A stretch of DNA of 64,000 nt from an uncultured Nesterenkonia sp. GTDB lineage: Bacteria; Actinomycetota; Actinomycetes; Actinomycetales; Micrococcaceae. The translations under genes and the position numbers were made by a program. The notes under the pieces were generated by a model. The model had not been told where the DNA came from and did not search any database. It saw only the letters and a list, made by a program, of their open reading frames with translations. Shown here one piece after another: positions 1-6,581 of this stretch (positions are counted from its first letter, which is position 1; each line of letters begins with the position of its first letter). Where the stretch lies: positions 248,001 through 312,000 of the forward strand of contig CAMIAK010000001.1 in the NCBI GenBank assembly GCA_946222885.1, given 5' to 3'.

Positions 1-105
1 CTTCAGGCCAAGGAGGAGCAGCGGCAGATCGAGCCACCAAGGAAGAATCCACCACCACCACATGTGAAAGCCAAGTTGGACAAGCTCTTCGGGAGGGAAT
101 CATGA
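1..105 (+). CDS. Partial phage protein, C-terminal 34 residues
   Basis: An open frame enters from the left edge and stops at TGA 103-105. The visible tail is charged and proline-rich, with four consecutive prolines, and ends in a basic stretch. Its stop overlaps the next start in an ATGA arrangement, which supports translational coupling and a real gene. The function cannot be judged from this fragment. Confidence 0.55.
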   Translation, partial: LQAKEEQRQIEPPRKNPPPPHVKAKLDKLFGRES

Positions 106-269
106 ACACCGATCAGGCAAACAGGCTCATTGAGGTCATCGAGAATCTGATAGAGGCCTCAATCGAAGCTGATGGGCAGATGACAGAAGCGAGGATTCAG
201 GCCTGGGATCGACTGACGGACTGGATCACCGAGGTGGCAGACCCCAACGATTACCCGGAGAAGTCATGA
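102..269 (+). CDS. Small hypothetical phage protein (55 aa)
   Basis: The ATG at 102 overlaps the previous stop, and the TGA at 267-269 overlaps the start of the RusA-like gene, so three genes are chained by 4-base overlaps. GGGAGGGA lies just upstream as a ribosome binding site. The protein is short, acidic and helical, rich in Glu, Ile and Asp, with no cysteines or membrane segment. I do not recognise the family. Its position next to a resolvase suggests a role in phage DNA metabolism, but that is only context. Confidence 0.6.
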   Translation: MNTDQANRLIEVIENLIEASIEADGQMTEARIQAWDRLTDWITEVADPNDYPEKS

Positions 270-766
270 CCATCACTCTCGACGTCACCGGCACACCGGC
301 GCCGCAAGGCTCGAAGACTCATGTGGGCCACGGTCGCATGATCGAGTCCTCCAAGGCCGTCAAGCCCTGGCGGACCGCGATAAAAGCCGAGATCACGCGT
401 ACGGCCCGCGGTGGGCAGCACCAGTTGCTCGACGGCCCTGTGTGGGCAGAGATCGCCTTCCGCATGCCGCGGCCCAAGTCCCACTGGCGGGTTGGCAGGT
501 TCGCCGGGCAGGTCAAGGACGGCTTCAAGCACGCCGAGCCCGACGCCTACCCGGACCTCGACAAGCTCGTCCGCTCCACCCTCGACGGGATCACCGCCAC
601 CAGCGCAGTCATCCAGGGCCGACGACGCTACGGGCAGGACGGCCACCTCAAAGACGACGGACAAGTCGTCAGGCTCACCGCATTCAAACGATACGTACTG
701 GCGGGGGAGGAGCCGGGAGCGCTGATAACCCTGCTGGAGGCCACCAGCGCCGATCTGAGCGCCTAA
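266..766 (+). CDS. RusA-like Holliday junction resolvase
   Basis: The 166-residue protein has the RusA family layout. It starts with a beta strand and a TPxPQGSK segment (residues 10-17), followed by a basic stretch (PWR near 35). A PDxDKLVRSTLDGITATS-type segment (residues 96-113) supplies the conserved acidic residues that bind metal, with a further Asp in the following IQGRRRYGQDGHLKDD region. RusA enzymes are dimeric nucleases that cut four-way junctions during phage recombination and before packaging. The start codon overlaps the upstream stop. The length is slightly above that of E. coli RusA (120 aa), as is usual in actinophages. Confidence 0.85.
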   Translation: MTITLDVTGTPAPQGSKTHVGHGRMIESSKAVKPWRTAIKAEITRTARGGQHQLLDGPVWAEIAFRMPRPKSHWRVGRFAGQVKDGFKHAEPDAYPDLDKLVRSTLDGITATSAVIQGRRRYGQDGHLKDDGQVVRLTAFKRYVLAGEEPGALITLLEATSADLSA

Positions 767-794
767 CAGCCGCCCACAGTACCCAAACACCACC

Positions 795-817
795 AGCGCC
801 CCACGGGGCGCTTATTT
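795..817 (+). terminator. Hairpin terminator-like element
   Basis: AGCGCCC (795-801) pairs with GGGCGCT (806-812) across a CACG loop, followed by TTATTT. It lies between the resolvase gene and the next start, so it probably attenuates or ends transcripts. Confidence 0.55.
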
Positions 818-846
818 CTCGACCACTCAAGCGATGAGAGGCACGC

Positions 847-1146
847 ATGGCACTCACCACCCACCCCAAATGCGGCAAAACCTTCCCCGGAAACAGCACC
901 CACGGCCACTGCTCCGGGTGCTGCGAAACCTTCACTGGGCTCGTGGCCTTCGACGCGCACCGAGTCGGAGAAGGCCACGAACGCCGCTGCGAAATCCAAC
1001 CCTACGAAACACCCACCGACAACGGACGCACCCGATACGGACACTGGCGCGACAGCAACGGGTACCTCCACTACGGCAAGAAACTCACTCGCGCCGAGAA
1101 AGAACAGATCTGGGGGGGGGGAACGCCGCAGCTTGACCCCCGATGA
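847..1146 (+). CDS. FDXHR-type putative zinc-binding phage protein
   Basis: The 99-residue protein carries paired cysteines CGKTF and CSGCCETF followed by VAFDAHR, which matches the short FDxHR zinc-binding proteins common in actinobacteriophages. An aromatic segment with Trp, Tyr and Gly follows (residues 60-77). The probable site uses Cys9, Cys22, Cys25 and the His of FDAHR. AGAGG upstream of ATG 847 is the ribosome site. The frame passes through a run of ten G (1112-1121) and stops 25 bases later. One base lost from that run would extend the protein to 1255, so the annotated C-terminus is doubtful. The function is unknown. Confidence 0.75.
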   Translation: MALTTHPKCGKTFPGNSTHGHCSGCCETFTGLVAFDAHRVGEGHERRCEIQPYETPTDNGRTRYGHWRDSNGYLHYGKKLTRAEKEQIWGGGTPQLDPR

Positions 1147-1255
1147 GCGGCGCAACGACATCGCCGCACTCAAGGCGCTAAGTGAGCACAAGTGGACTGC
1201 AGTGATACGGCACCACGAGCAGGAGATCAAGAAGAGCAAAGCTAAGGAGGAATGA
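1133..1255 (+). CDS. Small ORF (40 aa) or frameshifted tail of the FDXHR protein
   Basis: This frame runs from TTG 1133 to TGA 1253-1255 and encodes a charged, helical, Lys/Glu-rich peptide ending in KKSKAKEE. No good ribosome site precedes the TTG. The frame is open upstream through the ten-G run, so it could be fused to the FDXHR protein by ribosomal slippage, or the run may carry a one-base sequencing or mutational error. It ends 3 bases before the next start, which fits a real gene end. Confidence 0.35.
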   Translation: MTPDERRNDIAALKALSEHKWTAVIRHHEQEIKKSKAKEE

Positions 1256-1258
1256 CGG

Positions 1259-1888
1259 ATGGCTCGAACCTGTGATTTCGAGAACTGCGGCAGGAAACAC
1301 TACGGACGCGGATACTGCGTGGGTCACTACAACCAGTCATGGAGGGGGCAGGAGATGAGGCCCCTCAAAGACGACATAACAGATGCCGAGCGTTTATGGT
1401 CGAAGGCCAGCAGGCCCGACGAAGCGAGCTGCTGGCAGTGGGAAGCCAGTAAATACCCGGCAGGCTACGGCCAGTTCTACACCAAAGGGGGACTCGTCCC
1501 GGCGCATAGGTTCGCCTGGGAGCTGACCTACGGGGCAATCCCCGATGGCGCGCAAGTGGACCATGTTTGCCATAACCGCGCCTGCATCAATCCAGGCCAC
1601 TTGAGGCTAGCGACCAACGCGCTAAACCTGCAGAACCGTGCAGCGTTGAACCGCAACAACACCAGCGGCCACCGTGGCGTCACATGGAAGCGCGGGTCGA
1701 AAGCGTGGGCAGCCCAAGCGGTGCTAGGCGGTAAGCGACACCACCTTGGGGTCTACGCCGACAAGGAAGAAGCGGCACGAGCGGCGACCGCCTGGCGTCG
1801 AGAACACATGCCCTACAGCATCAAAGACCAAGAGCCTACGGGCTCTTTTTTTATGCCAGAAACCACCAGCACAGAGGAGCAGAAATGA
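1259..1888 (+). CDS. HNH endonuclease with AP2-like DNA-binding domain
   Basis: The 209-residue protein has an N-terminal zinc module (Cys5, Cys10, Cys20, His23) and an HNH_3-type core: DHVCHNRACINPGHL at residues 101-115 supplies Asp-His, the two zinc cysteines, Asn and His. A C-terminal AP2-like segment with NTSGHRGVTW at 134-143 and LGVYADKEEAARA after 163 should bind DNA. This is the layout of free-standing homing endonucleases spread by phages. AAGGAGG (1244-1250) gives a strong ribosome site 8 bases before ATG 1259. A terminator-like hairpin lies inside its last 20 codons, and its stop overlaps the next start. Confidence 0.88.
   Translation: MARTCDFENCGRKHYGRGYCVGHYNQSWRGQEMRPLKDDITDAERLWSKASRPDEASCWQWEASKYPAGYGQFYTKGGLVPAHRFAWELTYGAIPDGAQVDHVCHNRACINPGHLRLATNALNLQNRAALNRNNTSGHRGVTWKRGSKAWAAQAVLGGKRHHLGVYADKEEAARAATAWRREHMPYSIKDQEPTGSFFMPETTSTEEQK
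1831..1852 (+). terminator. Rho-independent terminator inside the HNH gene 3' end
   Basis: AGAGCC (1831-1836) and GGCTCT (1841-1846) form a stem with a TACG loop, followed directly by seven T. It lies within codons 191-198 of the HNH gene, so transcripts ending here would lack the stop codon. Confidence 0.6.
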
Positions 1889-2040
1889 GCGACGACGGGA
1901 CCCGCGCCCTGGAACGCATCGCAGACGCACTGGAACTACAGGCCCTCACCGCCCTGACACGTGAGCTGGTGAGCGGAGAGCGGCTGACTCACGTGGGTCA
2001 CCGCATCGACCAGCTCATCGGATACAAGGAGGACAAATGA
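1885..2040 (+). CDS. Small hypothetical phage protein (51 aa)
   Basis: ATG 1885 overlaps the HNH stop and TGA 2038-2040 overlaps the next ATG, so it is coupled on both sides. The peptide is an amphipathic helix (LERIADALELQALTAL region) followed by a second helix. It contains no cysteines and no membrane span. It may be a small oligomerising or adaptor protein. I do not recognise a family. Confidence 0.55.
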   Translation: MSDDGTRALERIADALELQALTALTRELVSGERLTHVGHRIDQLIGYKEDK

Positions 2041-2231
2041 GCACCAGCTACATCCTTGCCCTGGGAGTCATCTACGCCTTTAGTGCGATTCAGTACCTCC
2101 TCGTCGTCCACCTGGACCGAGAAGTGAAGGAGATGAGGGGGCAGCATGACCGGGCAATGGGTGAGCTGATCCAGGCCAAGGCGCTACTTGCCAAGGCGAC
2201 CATCCAAATGAAGAAAGGGGAAGGCGCATGA
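2037..2231 (+). CDS. Small membrane protein with coiled-coil tail (64 aa)
   Basis: Residues 4-25 form one hydrophobic helix (YILALGVIYAFSAIQYLLVV), followed by a charged helical tail with heptad spacing (EVKEMRGQHDRAMGELIQA). The tail should face the cytoplasm given the Arg and Lys after the membrane segment. Start and stop both overlap neighbouring genes by 4 bases. The function is unknown. Superinfection exclusion and accessory lysis roles are possible but unsupported. Confidence 0.6.
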   Translation: MSTSYILALGVIYAFSAIQYLLVVHLDREVKEMRGQHDRAMGELIQAKALLAKATIQMKKGEGA

Positions 2232-2566
2232 CCTATCCGAAGCCAGAAAGAGGACGCATGACACCGCACGAAGCAGAGGCCCTGGAATGGTCGCTCGTGA
2301 ACCTGAATGAGGCGGCCCACCAGCTCCGGTGCGCCCGCATCGCAAGCGACGGCCCCGACGTGATCGAGGAGCTGGAGGGAGAGCTGCACGACGCCCACGG
2401 TGACTTCATCGGTAAGACCCGCATCTACACCACGCCCGCTGATGAGTACCCTCACGTACTCCTGGCGCTGGCGCGAGAGCTGGCTCAAGCCCACGCGCAG
2501 GGTGAGGCCACATACCACTACGGGGCCGTGCTCGGAGCAATCCGAGCCATGAAGGAGCGCCCATGA
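2228..2566 (+). CDS. Hypothetical phage protein (112 aa)
   Basis: The frame is chained to the upstream gene by ATGA and ends at TGA 2564-2566. The protein is mostly helical and acidic, with a His/Tyr-rich C-terminal part (AHAQGEATYHYGAVLGAIRAM). A second ATG at codon 11 could also be the start. No domain is recognised. A 9-codon ATG frame (2563-2592) overlaps its stop but is too short to call. Confidence 0.6.
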   Translation: MTYPKPERGRMTPHEAEALEWSLVNLNEAAHQLRCARIASDGPDVIEELEGELHDAHGDFIGKTRIYTTPADEYPHVLLALARELAQAHAQGEATYHYGAVLGAIRAMKERP

Positions 2567-2613
2567 TCGAAATCATCATCCAGCCCGCCTAACCACAGCA
2601 CCAGCACACCCCA

Positions 2614-2646
2614 GCCCCTGGAAGCGCCACACAAGCGCACAGGGGC
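2614..2646 (+). terminator. Hairpin upstream of the 2669 gene
   Basis: GCCCCTG (2614-2620) pairs with CAGGGGC (2640-2646), and ATTTCT follows. It is a weak terminator or attenuator in a roughly 100-base gap. Confidence 0.4.
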
Positions 2647-2668
2647 ATTTCTATACCCAAGGAGAGAC

Positions 2669-3148
2669 ATGCCACGCACGACAGAGCAGAAGCTCGAAGC
2701 CGCCCGGAAGCGTCAAGCCGCAGCCGACGCAGCTTGGGACCGCACCGGACCGCAGACAAGAGACCCCGGCGCGCTGTCCGGAATCAAAGGCTACAACGAC
2801 ACCCCAGACCGAATCGCACGGAACATCAGCCGGACCACAAAGGCGGCACGTGAGGGAGTAGAAGCGGCCGAGAGCGTGAAGCGCCTGGAGCACAAGCTCG
2901 CCTCAGAGAAGAAGAACGCCGAGATCCGAGAGAACGCAACCCTCGAAGTAGCGCTCGAAGACCTCAAGGCAGGCGACCTCATCCGCTACGAGAACTACGG
3001 CCACCCCCGCAACGTGGGCCGGGTCCTCCGCGTCAACCAGAAAACAATCACCATCGACGCACCAGAACCCTACGACAAGCCCAAGATCGACAAGGCCCGC
3101 ATCATCGCCACCTCCCGACCGGCGAAGAAGGAGCCCGACGATGAGTGA
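2669..3148 (+). CDS. Hypothetical phage protein with SH3-like C-terminal part
   Basis: The 159-residue protein begins with a basic helical region (KLEAARKRQAAADAAW) and a coiled-coil stretch around residues 55-90. It ends with a compact beta-rich part, LKAGDLIRYENYGHPRNVGRV, whose pattern recalls small SH3-like or KOW-like barrels. That resemblance is by eye only. AAGGAGAG precedes ATG 2669. The stop overlaps the next small gene. Confidence 0.6.
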   Translation: MPRTTEQKLEAARKRQAAADAAWDRTGPQTRDPGALSGIKGYNDTPDRIARNISRTTKAAREGVEAAESVKRLEHKLASEKKNAEIRENATLEVALEDLKAGDLIRYENYGHPRNVGRVLRVNQKTITIDAPEPYDKPKIDKARIIATSRPAKKEPDDE

Positions 3149-3263
3149 CCGCCGCTGTGAACACGACACCACCACCAGCACCATCCGCGACACCGACCAG
3201 GACGGCCAGCCCATCGAGTACCAGGTGTGCGACCGGTGCGACTGTGCGGTGGAGGCCCCATGA
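3141..3263 (+). CDS. Tiny Cys-rich peptide (40 aa), putative zinc ribbon
   Basis: ATG 3141 lies inside the end of the upstream gene and TGA 3261-3263 overlaps the next ATG. The peptide has Cys6-Glu-His near the start and CDRCDC near the end, a spacing that could hold one zinc ion. The length and coupling resemble many tiny actinophage zinc peptides. No function is assigned. Confidence 0.5.
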   Translation: MSDRRCEHDTTTSTIRDTDQDGQPIEYQVCDRCDCAVEAP

Positions 3264-3355
3264 GCATCCTCTTCACCCTCGCCATCATCGGCACAGCATG
3301 GGCCATCGTCGCCGGATGGTCCGCACTTATCAAGCGCATCTTGAAGGAGAAATGA
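3260..3355 (+). CDS. Tiny single-span membrane peptide (31 aa)
   Basis: The frame runs from ATG 3260, overlapping the upstream stop, to TGA 3353-3355, directly followed by the next ATG at 3356. Residues 2-24 are hydrophobic (ILFTLAIIGTAWAIVAGW) and are followed by a basic tail, so the peptide should insert with a cytoplasmic C-terminus. The perfect packing between neighbours supports it as a gene. The role is unknown. Confidence 0.5.
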   Translation: MSILFTLAIIGTAWAIVAGWSALIKRILKEK

Positions 3356-3952
3356 ATGACCCTGCGGGACCACATCCACCAGCTCATTCGACCACACGCC
3401 ACACGCCGACCAGACGGCCAATTCATCAAGCAGCCAGCACTGCTCGATCAGCTAGCAGGAGCCGTCAAGACCAGCAGCGGAGGACGCAGAGACAGCTCCG
3501 AAACACCACTGCCCATCAATGCCGCAGCCATCGACCTCTGGAAGAACATCGACCAGACCCTGCGCGATGAAGAGCAAGAACGTGCCGGGACCATGCGAGG
3601 CACACCCGGCGGCATCCTCCAACGCTGGGAGAACGAGCAGCGAGACGAGTGGACCGGCCACCTCGCACACGTCACCCTCGACATCATCGACCAGATCACT
3701 CAGCTCATCGACCCGCCGCCCAAGCGTCGAAAGCTCCGCAAGCCCTGCCCCGCCTGCGGAGAGGAGTGGGACTACACCGCCGACGGAGACCGGGAGCCCT
3801 GCCTCACCGCCGGCACCCACGACGAGCACGGCGCCATGCTCAAGCCCGCCGACTACGACGTCTCCTGTTCAGCGTGCGGCGCCGAGTGGCGCGGCCAGCA
3901 GCTCACCTGGGTGCTGCAGGTCATCGCGGACACGCCCCTCCAGAAGGCCTAG
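3356..3952 (+). CDS. Phage protein with C-terminal zinc ribbon (198 aa)
   Basis: The first 110 residues are helical and polar. The rest holds two Cys pairs, CPACGEEW near 134 and CSACGAEW near 171, forming a zinc ribbon. The overall plan (N-terminal LRDHIHQLIRPH-like segment, middle helix, two CxxC knuckles with a following Trp) resembles a family of conserved actinophage proteins of unknown function. A role in DNA or RNA binding is plausible from the ribbon. GAAGGAGA precedes the start. Confidence 0.65.
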   Translation: MTLRDHIHQLIRPHATRRPDGQFIKQPALLDQLAGAVKTSSGGRRDSSETPLPINAAAIDLWKNIDQTLRDEEQERAGTMRGTPGGILQRWENEQRDEWTGHLAHVTLDIIDQITQLIDPPPKRRKLRKPCPACGEEWDYTADGDREPCLTAGTHDEHGAMLKPADYDVSCSACGAEWRGQQLTWVLQVIADTPLQKA

Positions 3953-4009
3953 AGGCTTCACGGTTCATGTGTTAACCTGGAGTCACCAGGCATACGTGTC
4001 TTCAAAACC

Positions 4010-4039
4010 AAGCCCCAGCCACACCGGCGGGGCTTTTCT
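4010..4039 (+). terminator. Rho-independent terminator ending the small-gene run
   Basis: AAGCCCC (4010-4016) pairs with GGGGCTT (4029-4035), followed by TTTTCTT. The 265-base gap 3953-4217 holds this element plus a second imperfect GC hairpin around 4080-4118 (GAGCCCCGC against GCGGGGCTC with a one-base bulge). I see no gene in the gap. Confidence 0.6.
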
Positions 4040-4217
4040 TATGCCCGGCATCAACCACCGGGCATGTGGGCACCGGCTTGAGCCCCGCTTTGAATCCCCC
4101 GTAAAAGCGCGGGGCTCGCCGGTACCCACCATCTCCACCCCGCGTCGCAGCCATGCCAAGCCGGTGACCACACCCGGCACGCATGGGGCGCGGGGCAAGA
4201 CCACAGGAGGAAGCACG

Positions 4218-4517
4218 ATGGCCTGGTCCACATCCGACCGCAGGCATCGACTGCCATCCGACTGGCCCGACCTCAAGGCCCGAGTCAAGGCCCGAGCCCG
4301 AGGCCGGTGCGAGGCCGACCGACATGATCCCCGGTGCGATGGCACAGGCCACGACGCAGACCACATCCAGCCAGGCGACGACCACACACTCGAGAACCTG
4401 CAGTGGCTCAACACCCACTGCCACCGAGCCAAGACAGCACGCGAGAGTGCAGCACGCAACACAGCAGCAGCACAGCTGCGCAAGCGACCAGCAGAGTCGC
4501 ATCCAGGACGACTCTAG
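4218..4517 (+). CDS. HNH endonuclease, small phage type
   Basis: The 99-residue protein has the HNH core found beside terminase genes: Cys31 and Cys40, then DADHI (Asp48-His49), LENLQWL with Asn60, and HCHR (His67, Cys68, His69). Small HNH proteins next to terminase have been shown in HK97-like phages to support cos cleavage, so a packaging role is possible. AGGAGG (4205-4210) sits 7 bases before ATG 4218. The same frame is open far upstream, but only this start has a ribosome site. The tail is Arg/Ala-rich. Confidence 0.85.
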   Translation: MAWSTSDRRHRLPSDWPDLKARVKARARGRCEADRHDPRCDGTGHDADHIQPGDDHTLENLQWLNTHCHRAKTARESAARNTAAAQLRKRPAESHPGRL

Positions 4518-4527
4518 GAGGCACGCC

Positions 4528-4752
4528 ATGCCCAGCATCCAGCTGCTACGATCCGTCGGAGGAAGGCAGAAGGATCAGATCATCAGCGTTGGTCAAGGAC
4601 AAGCTGAGCATCTGATCGCCAATGGATATGCCAAGGCAGTCGAGGAGCCAGAGCCTGAGTCGAAGCCCGAACCGAAGCGACGCACTCGAGCACGGAAGGC
4701 CCAAGGGGGTGGGGGTGACTCCCCCTCGAAGGAGCCCACCACCGCCGGATAG
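4528..4752 (+). CDS. Hypothetical phage protein, basic tail (74 aa)
   Basis: TAGGAGG overlaps the HNH stop and precedes ATG 4528. The first 38 residues form a small folded part with GQGQAEHLIANGYAKAV, a pattern like a short alpha/beta unit found in capsid-associated or DNA-binding phage peptides. The rest is a low-complexity tail of Pro, Glu, Lys and Arg. The family is not identified. Confidence 0.6.
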   Translation: MPSIQLLRSVGGRQKDQIISVGQGQAEHLIANGYAKAVEEPEPESKPEPKRRTRARKAQGGGGDSPSKEPTTAG

Positions 4753-4885
4753 CATTCCCCGTTATTCGTTGGCATTTGATTTCATTTGCCGCCATTAAAT
4801 GACACTTGCTAACAACCAAAACGCCGTGCTTGCCGTAGTTCCCTGAGATTCCGCTGATTATTCGTAACGCTGATATACTTGTCTC
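4753..4885 (+). promoter_or_regulatory. AT-rich promoter region with extended -10, leaderless start
   Basis: This gap is markedly AT-rich compared with everything around it. It ends in TGATATACT (4871-4879), an extended -10 element, with exactly six bases between TATACT and ATG 4886. Transcription would start at or next to the A of the ATG, giving a leaderless mRNA. No clear -35 hexamer is visible at normal spacing. It is the likely promoter for the packaging and head genes. Confidence 0.6.
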
Positions 4886-5440
4886 ATGAACAAGAGTTGC
4901 GAGTCGTGCGGTTTGGGGCTGTTGATTGCCAGGGCCGATGCCAGGTTCTGCTCGGTCTCCTGCAAGCAGAGGGCGTACCGGAAGCGCAAAAAACAAGAGA
5001 CGGTCATCCCGGCCGAAATGCGCAACCGGGATCGCTGGGTGCGCTGGATTCTAAAGGGGCGCGGTGGGCGGATGACCAAGATCCCCGTTCAGGTGTCAGG
5101 TCGCAACGCTTCTTCAGTTGACCCCTCAACATGGTCTGATTTTCGGTCAGCCGCCGAGTCCAGCATTGGCCGGGGCATGGGGTTCATGCTTGGCGATGGC
5201 ATTGGGTGCTTCGACTTGGACCACTGCTTTACTGACGGTGAGCTTGCGGATTGGGCGCAAGAGCGGCTTGACGCTGTAGAAGATCCGTTATTTGTGGAAG
5301 TCTCGCAGTCCGGCGAGGGGTTGCATATTTTCTGCTGGATGGACGAACAGCCGGCCAACGCTCGAAGGGCGCACCCTGGCGTCGAGGTTTATTCGCAGAA
5401 GCGCTTTATCGCCATGACGGGGGACCGCTATGGCGGATGA
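4886..5440 (+). CDS. Compact zinc-finger PrimPol-like protein (NrS-1 type)
   Basis: The 184-residue protein begins with a zinc finger (Cys5, Cys8, Cys22, Cys26) and a basic linker (YRKRKK). It continues with the signature of the phage NrS-1 type primase-polymerase catalytic domain: MGFMLGDGIGCFDLDHC with Asp110 and Asp112, SQSGEGLHIF with His147, and GVEVYSQKRFIAMTG with Glu167. Family members make primers and copy DNA, and are usually the N-terminal part of long proteins with a helicase. Here nothing follows the catalytic part, so it acts alone or with a partner. There is no ribosome site, and the start is leaderless. The stop overlaps the next gene by 11 bases. Confidence 0.75.
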   Translation: MNKSCESCGLGLLIARADARFCSVSCKQRAYRKRKKQETVIPAEMRNRDRWVRWILKGRGGRMTKIPVQVSGRNASSVDPSTWSDFRSAAESSIGRGMGFMLGDGIGCFDLDHCFTDGELADWAQERLDAVEDPLFVEVSQSGEGLHIFCWMDEQPANARRAHPGVEVYSQKRFIAMTGDRYGG

Positions 5441-6185
5441 GCAGGCATTTATCCGGGTGGCGATGTGCGGTCATGTTTATGAGTCGCCCCATCGGAGCGG
5501 CAGGGTTCGGCGGTTCGGTGAGTGCGATTGCAGCGAGCAACCGAAGGTGAGCAGCACGTTTCAGCAGGAGTGCTTGCGCTGCGGTGAGAGCTTCTGGTGG
5601 AAGAAATATCGGGAGTATTGCTCAGAGCGGTGTCGGAGAACCATAGAACGACGCCGCAAGCTGGGGGTTCCAGTGCGAGACCGAGTGCCAGAGTGCGAGC
5701 GGTGCAAGCAGCCTATAGAGGACGCTTACCGAGTAAGCCAGGTCCGGTGTGCCGGTTGCCGAGGCAAAGAGACTCCATTTCTGGAAGACCGCACATGCCC
5801 GACCTGTGGCGGGATTTTCACTCCCACCAGGAGGAAACAGCGCTCTTGCTCAAACCGATGTGCCCAGAAGTGGTATAAGAAGAACGTTCGCGTTCCTGAG
5901 CCGTGGGATGATCGACGCCGCGCGAACTACCAGAAGCGGCGGGCACGCAAGCTTGAGCTTCCATCCGAGGACATACGGCCCATAAAGATATATGAGCGCG
6001 ATGGCTGGATGTGTGGGATCTGCGAGCACCCCGTTGACCCCGAGATGAAGTGGCCCGATCCTCGGTCGCCATCCCTGGACCACGTGAAGCCTCTGTCTAA
6101 GGGCGGGCATCATATTGAATCAAACGTGCAGCTTGCTCATCTTGAATGCAATGTCTCGAAGGGAGACAGAGTTTTAGCCGCATAG
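5430..6185 (+). CDS. HNH endonuclease with three N-terminal zinc modules
   Basis: The 251-residue protein contains three CxxC...C-x2-3-C modules: Cys48/51/64/68, Cys89/92/107/110 and Cys123/126/140/144. Each of the first and third looks like the zinc finger of the upstream PrimPol. A C-terminal HNH domain follows: Cys195 and Cys198, SLDHVKPLSKGG with His218, ESNVQLAHLEC with Asn232, His237 and Cys240. The nuclease core is typical of the terminase-associated HNH class. The triple finger array should give extended DNA recognition. It overlaps the PrimPol gene and lies directly before the terminase genes, pointing to packaging or homing. Confidence 0.85.
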   Translation: MADEQAFIRVAMCGHVYESPHRSGRVRRFGECDCSEQPKVSSTFQQECLRCGESFWWKKYREYCSERCRRTIERRRKLGVPVRDRVPECERCKQPIEDAYRVSQVRCAGCRGKETPFLEDRTCPTCGGIFTPTRRKQRSCSNRCAQKWYKKNVRVPEPWDDRRRANYQKRRARKLELPSEDIRPIKIYERDGWMCGICEHPVDPEMKWPDPRSPSLDHVKPLSKGGHHIESNVQLAHLECNVSKGDRVLAA

Positions 6186-6218
6186 CCCCTGGAGGGCGTG
6201 ACATCCCTGGAGGATACC

Positions 6219-6581
6219 GTGGCATCGAAGCCGAAGGCACCAAAGAACCTGCGTGAGCGAGGTCGGCGCACCTGGGACAACGTGACTAGCAAGTACGAGT
6301 TGCGTTTCGATGAGCTGGACATCCTGGAGGACATCTGCCGGGAGATTGACATGATCGACTCCCTAGAAGAGGCCCTTGAAGGAGCGCCTAAAACCGTACG
6401 TGGATCACAGGGCCAGGAAGTCGCCAACCCCCTCATCACTGAGCTGCGCCAACATCGCTCCACCAAAAAGGCGCTTTGGGGTGCGATAAAATTGCCCGAA
6501 GAGAACAATGTTCCAGCCGTGAACCAACAGCGTGATGCCATTCAGTCTCGCTGGGCGGCTGCTCATGGCGCGGTCGCGTAA
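6219..6581 (+). CDS. Terminase small subunit (P27-like)
   Basis: The protein has the P27-type pattern: APKNLRERGRRTWDNV near the start, a central FDELDILEDICREIDMID helix, then GSQGQEVANPLITELRQHRSTKKAL. It should bind the packaging site and load the large subunit. I place the start at GTG 6219 because GGAGG (6209-6213) lies 5 bases before it. The upstream in-frame GTG at 6198 has its GGAGGG only one base away. It precedes and overlaps the large terminase gene. Confidence 0.85.
   Translation: MASKPKAPKNLRERGRRTWDNVTSKYELRFDELDILEDICREIDMIDSLEEALEGAPKTVRGSQGQEVANPLITELRQHRSTKKALWGAIKLPEENNVPAVNQQRDAIQSRWAAAHGAVA

Noticed and set aside
251..793. A minus-strand open frame of 180 codons
   Set aside because: It is antisense to the RusA-like gene, which has a good start overlap and family motifs.
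2563..2592. A 9-codon frame overlapping the stop of the 2228 gene
   Set aside because: It is too short to separate from chance, although the ATGA overlap is of the phage type.
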